From Bacteroidetes bacterium MedPE-SWsnd-G1 (GTDB lineage: Bacteria > Bacteroidota > Bacteroidia > Flavobacteriales > Flavobacteriaceae), in the NCBI GenBank assembly GCA_001874265.1, contig MPDD01000002.1, positions 1 through 64,000 on the forward strand: a stretch of DNA of 64,000 bases, read 5' to 3'. The notes under the pieces are model-generated. The model saw only the letters and a list, made by a program, of their open reading frames with translations. It made no database searches and was not told the origin of the DNA. Shown here in pieces: positions 16,651-24,123 of this stretch; position 1 is the stretch's first letter, and each line of letters opens with the position of its first letter. Both the position numbers and the translations under genes were made by a program.

Positions 16651-18180
16651 ATGAAACATATAAAACAAATATCAATTTTAGGAATGCTTCTTTTATTAAG
16701 CATCTCTGTCTTTGCACAAGACAAACCAAACATCCTTGTGATATGGGGAGATGATATTGGATGGTCTAACCCAAGTATTTACAATATGGGAATGATGGGT
16801 TATAAAACTCCGAATATCGATAAAATTGGAAAAGACGGTATTGTATTTACCGATTACTATTCCCAACAATCTTGTACCGCAGGTAGGTCTGCATTTATAA
16901 CGGGACAATCTCCTTATAGAACTGGATTAACCAAAGTTGGTTTACCTGGTGCTAAAGAGGGATTAAATATTTTAGACCCGACAATTGCGGGGCTACTTAA
17001 AAATCATGGTTATGCAACGGGTCAATTTGGAAAAAATCATTTAGGTGATTTGGACGAGCATTTACCTACCAATCATGGTTTTGATGAGTTTTTAGGGAAC
17101 CTATACCATTTAAATGCAGAAGAAGAACCTGAGCATCCAGATTATCCTGAAGGAGCGGAATTTAAGAAAAAATTCGGTCCGAGGGGCGTGATTAAATCGT
17201 CATCAGATGGTAAAATTGAAGATACAGGGCCATTGACTAAGAAAAGAATGGAAACTGTAGATCATGAAACGAAAGATGCCGCGATTGCATTTATGAAAAA
17301 ATCTGCTGGAGAAGGAAAACCATTTTTTACATGGTATAATTCCACAAGAATGCACGTTTGGACACATTTACAAGACAAGTACAAGGAAAAAACTGGACTA
17401 GGTGTTTATGCTGACGGTATGGTCGAATTGGATGATATCGTAGGAGAATTAACGGCCACTTTAGATGAATTAGGCATTGAAGAAAATACGATAGTAATTT
17501 TCGGAACAGACAATGGTGCAGAAATTATTTTTTGGCCGGATGGAGGGATGACACCTTTTAGAGGTGAAAAAGCAACTACTTGGGAAGGTGGATTTAGAGC
17601 ACCTTGTTTAATTAAATGGCCAGCAAAAATTAAACCAGGACAAGTTAGTAATGCTATTATTTCTGGAGAAGATTGGCTACCTACTTTTTTAGCCGCAGCT
17701 GGAGAATCTGATGTGAAAGAGAAATTATTAACAGGGCATTCTGCAATGGGAAGAGATTATAAAGTACACCTAGATGGTTATAATTTCTTACCGTATTTAA
17801 CAGGGGAAACTGATGAAAGTCCCCGAAACGAAATTTTTTATTTTGACGATGATGGAAGTTTAAATGCATTCAGATATAAAAGATGGAAAATGCACTTTAA
17901 AATTCAAGAAAATCATGGATTTAATGTATGGCAAAAAAAATATACCGAATTAAGGTTCCCAATGCTTATGGATTTATATGGTGACCCTTTTGAAAGAGCA
18001 CAACACGATTCTGAAGATTATAATCATTGGTTGGCAGAACGTATGTTTATGTTAGTTCCTGCTCAAGCAAAAATTGCCGAGTTTTTATCAACATTTAAGG
18101 AGTTTCCCCAACGACAAGAGGTCGGAAGTTTCAGTTTAGATAAAGTTTTAGAGCAAATGCAAAGTGCTAAAAAGAATTAA
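16651..18180 (+). CDS. Periplasmic arylsulfatase, copy 3
   Basis: The product is 509 residues with a signal peptide (about 1-23, SISVFAQ), metal-site GDD at 33-35 and the CTAGR motif at residues 75-79. Its signal peptide and N-terminal part are most like copy 2, suggesting that these two arose from the later duplication, while the segment GTDNGAEIIFWPDGGMTPF is more like copy 1. It ends 18 bases before a stem-loop terminator. Localisation should be periplasmic, since no lipobox or type IX signal is present. The substrate is unknown. Confidence 0.93.
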   Translation: MKHIKQISILGMLLLLSISVFAQDKPNILVIWGDDIGWSNPSIYNMGMMGYKTPNIDKIGKDGIVFTDYYSQQSCTAGRSAFITGQSPYRTGLTKVGLPGAKEGLNILDPTIAGLLKNHGYATGQFGKNHLGDLDEHLPTNHGFDEFLGNLYHLNAEEEPEHPDYPEGAEFKKKFGPRGVIKSSSDGKIEDTGPLTKKRMETVDHETKDAAIAFMKKSAGEGKPFFTWYNSTRMHVWTHLQDKYKEKTGLGVYADGMVELDDIVGELTATLDELGIEENTIVIFGTDNGAEIIFWPDGGMTPFRGEKATTWEGGFRAPCLIKWPAKIKPGQVSNAIISGEDWLPTFLAAAGESDVKEKLLTGHSAMGRDYKVHLDGYNFLPYLTGETDESPRNEIFYFDDDGSLNAFRYKRWKMHFKIQENHGFNVWQKKYTELRFPMLMDLYGDPFERAQHDSEDYNHWLAERMFMLVPAQAKIAEFLSTFKEFPQRQEVGSFSLDKVLEQMQSAKKN

Positions 18181-18198
18181 TTCTGACATAATTTCATC

Positions 18199-18235
18199 AA
18201 AACCAGTTATTTATTAATTTAGATAACTGGTTTTT
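18199..18235 (+). terminator. Terminator after sulfatase copy 3
   Basis: Twelve-base arms (AAAACCAGTTAT and ATAACTGGTTTT) enclose a 12-base loop and run into a T-rich stretch, ending the sulfatase pair's transcript 14 bases before the next start codon. Confidence 0.7.
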
Positions 18236-18248
18236 AATTTCAATTGAT

Positions 18249-19265
18249 ATGAAAAATATAATTTACTCATCATTCGCCATCCTTTTTATTAGCATCACTT
18301 CTTGCACAACAAGTGTAAACCCTGATATTGATTCGAAATCAATAACTCCATTACCAAGTTGGAATGATGCTGCTTCAAAACAAGCGATACTTGCTTATGT
18401 AGAAGATGTTACAAACAGAGATAGCAAAAATTTTATTCCAGTTGTAGATAGAATTGCAACCTTCGACAATGATGGAAATCTTTGGTCAGAGCAACCTGCC
18501 TATTTTCAATTGTTCTTTGCAATAGACAGAGTAAAAGCTATGGCATCAGAACATCCAGAATGGAAAGATCAACAACCTTTTAAAGCTGTTATAGAAGGAG
18601 ATATGGCAACTTTATTAAAACAAGGTGAACATGGATTGATTGAATTGGTTATGGCAACTCATGGAGGAATTACCACAGATGAGTTTGAAGAAGATGTAAA
18701 ACAATGGCTGGCAACTGCCAAGCATCCGAGATTTGACAAACCTTACAATGCGTTGGTATATCAACCAATGTTGGAATTGTTAGATTATTTGCGTGCCAAT
18801 GATTTTAAATGTTTTATCGTTTCTGGTGGAGGAATTGAATTTATGCGTCCTTGGTCTGAAGAAGTTTATGGCATACCAAAAGATCAGGTTGTGGGATCAA
18901 GCATTATAACCGAGTTTGATTACAACAACGGAAACCCTGTAATTAGACGTTTGCCAAAAATGAACTTTATTGATGACAAAGGCGGGAAACCAGTTGGAAT
19001 TAACAGATATATTGGTCGTAAACCTGTTTTTGCTTCTGGTAACTCGGATGGTGATTTACAAATGCTACAATGGACGGATTCTAATTCTTATAAAAGTTTC
19101 CAATTATATCTGCATCATACAGACTCGGAGCGCGAATGGGCTTACGATAGAGATTCACACATTGGCCGTTTAGATAAAGGTTTGGACGAAGCACAAGAAA
19201 AAGGATGGACCGTTATTGACATGAAAAATGATTGGAAAGTGATATATCCGCATGATTTGAAATAA
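18249..19265 (+). CDS. Lipoprotein HAD-superfamily phosphatase
   Basis: The product is 338 residues. The signal peptide ends in a lipobox (ITSC, Cys19). Motif I is FDNDGNLW with the nucleophile Asp74 and acid Asp76; motif II is FIVSGGG; motif IV is GNSDGD. The pattern and cap placement resemble phosphoserine-phosphatase-type HADs. An exported, lipid-anchored HAD is uncommon, as most are cytosolic. It follows the sulfatases directly, with only a terminator between, and precedes a small barrel protein. It may remove phosphate from the same organic material that the sulfatases desulfate; this is inference. The family call is good, the substrate unknown. Confidence 0.85.
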   Translation: MKNIIYSSFAILFISITSCTTSVNPDIDSKSITPLPSWNDAASKQAILAYVEDVTNRDSKNFIPVVDRIATFDNDGNLWSEQPAYFQLFFAIDRVKAMASEHPEWKDQQPFKAVIEGDMATLLKQGEHGLIELVMATHGGITTDEFEEDVKQWLATAKHPRFDKPYNALVYQPMLELLDYLRANDFKCFIVSGGGIEFMRPWSEEVYGIPKDQVVGSSIITEFDYNNGNPVIRRLPKMNFIDDKGGKPVGINRYIGRKPVFASGNSDGDLQMLQWTDSNSYKSFQLYLHHTDSEREWAYDRDSHIGRLDKGLDEAQEKGWTVIDMKNDWKVIYPHDLK

Positions 19266-19289
19266 CCAATTTTAAAATCAATATTTTTG
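19256..19289 (+). promoter_or_regulatory. Possible promoter of the small barrel protein gene
   Basis: TTTG at 19256-19259 and TATTTTTG at 19282-19289 are separated by 22 bases, at the long end of the accepted range. The start codon is 20 bases after the -7 element. Confidence 0.4.
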
Positions 19290-19309
19290 TACTACTAAAA
19301 ACTAAAACT

Positions 19310-19918
19310 ATGAAAAAATCAATCTACTTATTTATCGCCGGTCTATTTCTAATTTCCTTTTCTGTACAAGCACAAAAATTTGAAATTACACCGCAATATG
19401 GGTATCAAGTTGGAGCCAAATACCATTATTATGGAGGTTATGTGAAGATGACCGATTCAGACCAGTATGGTATTACATTAAATATGGAAATAAGTCCAGA
19501 TGTTGAAGCTGAATTCTTTTGGGCACAGCAAAATGCAAGTATTAGAACTGAAGATTATCAATATTTTCCAATAGAAGTTCATATTACAGATATCCAAGCA
19601 AATCACTTTCAACTAGGTGCTATACATTCTTTCGGATATGGTGATGCAAAGCCTTTTGCAGGAGCATCATTGGGATGGACATCTTTCAATCCAGATGACT
19701 CGTCTTATAGTTCTAATACCAAATTTACTATTGGTATTTCTGGCGGGTTACGTTATTATTTCTCAAAAAGACTAGGGTTTAGATTACAAGGACAGTTGCT
19801 TATGCCTATTCAATGGGGTAGTATTTATATTGGTCCAGGAGGGGGTGCTGTTTCGACTGGTGGAAGTCTATTGCAACTGAATTTTACTGGCGGTTTAATT
19901 TTTGGCTTAGGTAAATAA
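19310..19918 (+). CDS. Small outer-membrane beta-barrel protein
   Basis: The product is 202 residues with a signal peptide (about 1-21, SVQAQ). The remainder is a run of amphipathic strands (QYGYQVGAKYHYYGGYV, FTIGISGGLRYYFSKRLGFR) ending in LNFTGGLIFGLGK, typical of small eight-stranded barrels. It should sit in the outer membrane. It lies between a lipoprotein phosphatase and a periplasmic protease on the same strand (36-base gap to the latter). No specific function is evident. Confidence 0.75.
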   Translation: MKKSIYLFIAGLFLISFSVQAQKFEITPQYGYQVGAKYHYYGGYVKMTDSDQYGITLNMEISPDVEAEFFWAQQNASIRTEDYQYFPIEVHITDIQANHFQLGAIHSFGYGDAKPFAGASLGWTSFNPDDSSYSSNTKFTIGISGGLRYYFSKRLGFRLQGQLLMPIQWGSIYIGPGGGAVSTGGSLLQLNFTGGLIFGLGK

Positions 19919-19955
19919 ATTTTAATTTCGCTCCTTCAAAATCAACAACATTATT

Positions 19956-20981
19956 ATGAAAAAAATCACCATCCTATTTATTGCCTTTTTTATTGGCGCA
20001 CATACTTATTCTCAATCATTAACAGAATTGTACGATTTAGTGCATTCTTCTGTTGTTGTTATAAAAACAATTAGTTCAGAAAGTGCAGGATTAGGAGATA
20101 AACAAAAAGTAAAAACATCTGAAGGATTAGGTTCAGGAGTTTTGGTTTCTTATAATGGACTTATTTGGACTGCATCACACGTAGTACACAATGCTGAAAA
20201 GGTGATGGTAAAGTTTCCCGATGGAGATGTCTATGAAGCAGATGTATTAAGTTCTAGTCCAATGGCAGATGTGGCGTTGATTAAAATTAATTCTTTATTC
20301 GATTTAAAGAAAAAGCACATCGCTCAAATTGGTAATTCTGATGATGTGAAAATTGGCGAAGATGTTTTTGTTATAGGAACTCCATTAGGGATTGAACAAA
20401 CACTTTCTAGAGGAATCGTAAGTGGTAAAATGGCAAAGGAAGGATTAAAGGATGATTTTTTGCCCGTAGAATTTATTCAAACAGATGCTGCTATTAACCC
20501 TGGTAATTCAGGTGGGCCAATGTTTAATATGAAAGGTGAGGTTATCGCTATTGCTAGTTTTATCATGTCGCAATCGGGCGGTTTTGATGGTATTGGTTTT
20601 GGAGCCTCTTCTAATGTAGCTCAAACAATTTTAATGGATCAACCAAATATTTGGTCTGGAATGGAATTTGTTTTCTTACAAAATGAATTGGCAAGTATTT
20701 TTAATATCCCTCAAGATGCTGGTATTTTAGTTCAATCAGTTGCTTCTAATGGTCTGGGAGATAAATTAGGATTAAATGGGGGTTATATAAATGCTACAAT
20801 TGAAGGAAAACCAATATTGGTTGGTGGAGATATTTTATTAGAAATTGCAGGGGTGAAACTAGATAGTGAGGAAGCTATAATTTCTTTGCGTGAAAAAATA
20901 GTGACACTAAAGGAAGGGAGTTCTTATGCTGTAAAATATTTAAGAGCAGGTAAAATAATTACCAAAGAAGTCTCTAATTAG
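19956..20981 (+). CDS. HtrA/DegQ-like periplasmic serine protease (S1C) with one PDZ domain
   Basis: The product is 341 residues: a signal peptide (about 1-19), a trypsin-like domain with catalytic His75 (TASHVV), Asp105 (MADVALIK) and Ser185 (NPGNSGGPMF), and a PDZ domain (about 235-340). With one PDZ it resembles DegS/DegQ-short forms. Such proteases degrade or refold damaged periplasmic proteins. Its 3' end overlaps the convergent cytochrome gene by eight bases. Its place after the sulfatases and barrel protein fits a quality-control role there, but it could be independent. Confidence 0.9.
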   Translation: MKKITILFIAFFIGAHTYSQSLTELYDLVHSSVVVIKTISSESAGLGDKQKVKTSEGLGSGVLVSYNGLIWTASHVVHNAEKVMVKFPDGDVYEADVLSSSPMADVALIKINSLFDLKKKHIAQIGNSDDVKIGEDVFVIGTPLGIEQTLSRGIVSGKMAKEGLKDDFLPVEFIQTDAAINPGNSGGPMFNMKGEVIAIASFIMSQSGGFDGIGFGASSNVAQTILMDQPNIWSGMEFVFLQNELASIFNIPQDAGILVQSVASNGLGDKLGLNGGYINATIEGKPILVGGDILLEIAGVKLDSEEAIISLREKIVTLKEGSSYAVKYLRAGKIITKEVSN

Positions 20982-23208
20982 TTCCTCGTAATCTAGTATA
21001 AATCTGTTGGTAGTTCTGATTGTTTGGCGCAATTCTTAATAATAACTCACACGTTTTAATTGCGTTTGCATTGTTCGTATTCATTTCGGCAATCAATTTA
21101 ACGTATAATAAGCGCTCATTATTTGGCATTAAATTCAAGCCGTCTCCTACAATTTCTAGAGATTTATTATACTTGTTTTCTTGTTGTAACATCAAGGCGT
21201 AATTGTAAAATGCATTTGGATTTATAGGTTGTTTTCCTAGGCTTCGCTCCATGTATTCCATAGATTTCTGAATATTACCCGTTTCATTATATAATAAGCC
21301 AAGCATATAATAAGAGTACCCAAATTCAGGTTCTTGCTCAACAACTTTTAAATACAACGTTTCACTTTCTTTTACTTTACCTTGTTGGTAATACAGCAAG
21401 GCTAAATTCATACGAGAACGATTGTTAAACCTGTCAATTTTTATAGCTCTCTCGTATGATTTAATCGCTTCTATTTCTTTACCTTTTGCTTGATAATACA
21501 ACCCTATTTGATGCTGACCTGTTGAAAAATCTGCATTAATATTCATCGATTCTAAAAATTCTTTGTTTGCCTTTTTAAAATTTGGGTTGGCACTAATATC
21601 AATCCCCATCATGTTAAAATATTGCGCTGTAGAAATACGAACCAACCGTACAGAATCTTGAAGCATCGCAGCTATATTTGGAGACATTTCTGAATTATTC
21701 AATACTTCCATTCCTCTAACTACTTCATTTCTTACTGTTGATGAAGAATCATTTAAATACCCTATTAGATTTTGAATCTGTTGTGTATTTAATGGGTAAC
21801 TAGCATACCTATTTACTGCAGTTGCTCTTGCAATATCTGGATAATTACCATTTGCCATTAAATATTCATACGCAGATAAATCTCCATGCGCCCCTTTTAC
21901 CAAATAATCTGAAAAATGATCTGCTCTTTCCGTCCCAAATTTTTCGACAATTACATCAGCAGCCCATTGTGCACTTTTATCGTCATGACATCCGGTACAA
22001 GAGTTTGGCACTCCATAGGCTACCGTTTGATCTGGTCTAGGTACTCTAAAACTATGATCACGTCTAAAATCATTACCCATATATGTTTTACCAGGCATAT
22101 GACAGTTAATACATTGAGCTCCATTTGAACCTACACCATGAAAATGATGAGAAGGTTCATTATAATTGGGTGTATGGCATTGCATACATAAATCATTACC
22201 CTGCTTCTTTAATTTTAAGGTGTGTACATCATGACAATCTCTACAAGACACCCCATTGTGATACATTTTACTTTGAATAAAAGAGCCATATACATAATCC
22301 TCATCACGTATTTGACCGTCCAATTCATATATCGGGTCAATCAACATGCTCTGTGCATAATGGTCTTCGAATTTCCCTTTATAATCAAAATACTTTGTTA
22401 ACTGACTTCTTCTAGAATGGCATCGCGCACATTTATCTACGAGTTCTGTTGAAGTCATTTCAGAATTCATATACATGCTCGGTGGATGGTATTCGTCTGT
22501 CGGATTTTCATAAAACGATACATGCGAACTTGAAGGGCCATGACAAGCCTCACAACTAACATCTATTTCGCTAAAAGTAGTTTTATAGGAATCCGTTTTA
22601 CTCAAATAATTTTTCTGAAGATTTGTGGAATGACAATCGGCACACATGGTGTTCCAACTCATAGCACTACCGGTCCAATGCAGTCTATCTCCATGATTGA
22701 TATCTACTTGATCGTTCAGAGTAAACCATTCATTTTTAACTGAATCCCATGCAGTACTTAAGCATTGGTATTCTCCGTTTTCGAACTTTATTAAATATTG
22801 CTGTAAGGGGGTTACTCCAAAAACATACTCAATTTTATAATCTGAAAAAGAACCATCTAAACCCTGTGTATTTACATAATAGCCATCATCCTTTTTAAAA
22901 AAAGTACTGGTTATATCTTGATGCGTAATTTCAGTGTTGTCAAAATTCGCTAAAACTGTAGAATCATTTGCTACATCCATGGCCAAATCATGATGTGATC
23001 CTTGCCATTTATTAAATGTATCTTGATGACAAGATTTACAGGTTTCTGACCCTACAAAACTTGCTTCAACAATTTTACCATCTCTAATTTCGGTGTACTC
23101 CGTTTTTTCATTTTTGCCACAAGACATCAATAAAAAAACAAGTAAGCCAAAAAGACTTACTTGTTTTTTATGTAATGCTATATGTTCTAAATTATTTTTT
23201 AGGGTCAT
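20974..23208 (-). CDS. Lipoprotein octaheme cytochrome c with C-terminal TPR repeats
   Basis: The product is 744 residues. After a hydrophobic segment the lipobox gives Cys30 (LLMSC), so it is anchored in a membrane facing the periplasm or outside. Eight CxxCH heme sites are present: CKSCH, CADCH, CEACH, CARCH, CRDCH, CMQCH, CINCH and CTGCH, all in about the first 420 residues. The rest is helical with TPR repeats (about 560-740, such as GLYYQAKGKEIEAIKSYERAI). The multiheme part resembles cytochrome c554/octaheme reductase-like proteins, whose substrates are small N or S compounds; none can be assigned here. The TPR region suggests docking to a partner. It stands alone and ends convergently with the protease gene. 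Confidence 0.9.
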   Translation of the reverse strand: MTLKNNLEHIALHKKQVSLFGLLVFLLMSCGKNEKTEYTEIRDGKIVEASFVGSETCKSCHQDTFNKWQGSHHDLAMDVANDSTVLANFDNTEITHQDITSTFFKKDDGYYVNTQGLDGSFSDYKIEYVFGVTPLQQYLIKFENGEYQCLSTAWDSVKNEWFTLNDQVDINHGDRLHWTGSAMSWNTMCADCHSTNLQKNYLSKTDSYKTTFSEIDVSCEACHGPSSSHVSFYENPTDEYHPPSMYMNSEMTSTELVDKCARCHSRRSQLTKYFDYKGKFEDHYAQSMLIDPIYELDGQIRDEDYVYGSFIQSKMYHNGVSCRDCHDVHTLKLKKQGNDLCMQCHTPNYNEPSHHFHGVGSNGAQCINCHMPGKTYMGNDFRRDHSFRVPRPDQTVAYGVPNSCTGCHDDKSAQWAADVIVEKFGTERADHFSDYLVKGAHGDLSAYEYLMANGNYPDIARATAVNRYASYPLNTQQIQNLIGYLNDSSSTVRNEVVRGMEVLNNSEMSPNIAAMLQDSVRLVRISTAQYFNMMGIDISANPNFKKANKEFLESMNINADFSTGQHQIGLYYQAKGKEIEAIKSYERAIKIDRFNNRSRMNLALLYYQQGKVKESETLYLKVVEQEPEFGYSYYMLGLLYNETGNIQKSMEYMERSLGKQPINPNAFYNYALMLQQENKYNKSLEIVGDGLNLMPNNERLLYVKLIAEMNTNNANAIKTCELLLRIAPNNQNYQQIYTRLRGTN

Positions 23209-23236
23209 TCTTTCTAATACATTCTTCTATTCGACC

Positions 23237-23244
23237 CAAATATA
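23237..23244 (-). promoter_or_regulatory. Probable -7 element of the cytochrome gene
   Basis: On the - strand the bases read TATATTTG, an exact TAnnTTTG match 28 bases before the cytochrome start codon. A clear -33 element at standard spacing is not seen. Confidence 0.4.
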
Positions 23245-23276
23245 AAATTATAATACCAATGCTAATAACAATAAGA

Positions 23277-24122
23277 TTAGTTATTTATTAATAACAAGGC
23301 TAATACAGCAAAATGATCGGAGTAATATTTCAAATCTTTAGAATCCGTTAAAACAGCATGCTTCATAACTTTTATGTTCTCTGTATTTGAAACAAAAATA
23401 TAATCAATTCTAGGGCCTACTTCTTCTTTAAACTTAAAACCATTAAAAGTACCATAGGACCCAAAAGCAGAAGTTTTACTCACTTCATAAGCATCTAACA
23501 TGAAATTCTTTAATTTTGAAATCACTTTACTATCTGGTTCTACATTTAAATCACCCATAAAAATAACGGGTAAGTTTTCATCATTCAATCTTTCAATTTT
23601 TTCCTGAACAAGGTCAATTGCTTTTAATCTAGATTCTACACCTATATGATCAAAATGGGTGTTAAATACCCAAAATTTATTGCCTGTTTTTTTTTCTTTA
23701 AATAAGCCATACGTACAAATTCTAGGCAAGGCAGCATCCCAATTCTTAGATGGGGCATTAGGAGTTAAAGACAGCCAAAACGTACTAGATTCTAAAACTT
23801 CAAATTCATTTTTTTTATAGAATATAGCCGACTGTTCTCCTTTTCCTTCTCCATATCTTCCAATTCCAAAATGTTCATACTCGGCTAATTCTTCATCCAA
23901 ATATATTGTTTGATGCGGCAGTCCTTCTTGAATTCCGAATATTGAAGGTTCATAAAATTGGATTTGTTTTACCAATCCTTCTTTTCTATTTGGCCAAGCA
24001 TTTTCTCCATCTGAGGCAACATCTAATCGAATATTATACGTCATTACAGAAATGGTTGCTTCTTGACTGAACCCGAGCACTCCCAACATAAAAACAACTA
24101 TAACTAAACTTATCTTTTTCAT
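23277..24122 (-). CDS. Secreted endonuclease/exonuclease/phosphatase family hydrolase
   Basis: The product is 281 residues with a signal peptide (about 1-19, GVLGFSQ). The family motifs are all present: MTYNIR near residue 27, GIQEG (metal-binding Glu), NTHFDHIG, MGDLNVEPDS, RIDYIF and the final SDHFAV with catalytic Asp-His. These enzymes cleave phosphodiester bonds in nucleic acids, lipids or nucleotides using Mg2+. Export suggests scavenging of phosphate from outside material. The gene starts one base after the stop of the TonB-dependent receptor, so the two are translated together and the receptor may import the product. Confidence 0.9.
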   Translation of the reverse strand: MKKISLVIVVFMLGVLGFSQEATISVMTYNIRLDVASDGENAWPNRKEGLVKQIQFYEPSIFGIQEGLPHQTIYLDEELAEYEHFGIGRYGEGKGEQSAIFYKKNEFEVLESSTFWLSLTPNAPSKNWDAALPRICTYGLFKEKKTGNKFWVFNTHFDHIGVESRLKAIDLVQEKIERLNDENLPVIFMGDLNVEPDSKVISKLKNFMLDAYEVSKTSAFGSYGTFNGFKFKEEVGPRIDYIFVSNTENIKVMKHAVLTDSKDLKYYSDHFAVLALLLINN

Positions 24123-24123
24123 C

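Noticed and set aside
13501-18180. Sulfatases as inactive because CTAGR has Ala where Pro is usual
   Set aside because: Ala is allowed at this position in the C-x-P/A-x-R formylglycine consensus, and the metal-site residues are intact in all three copies.
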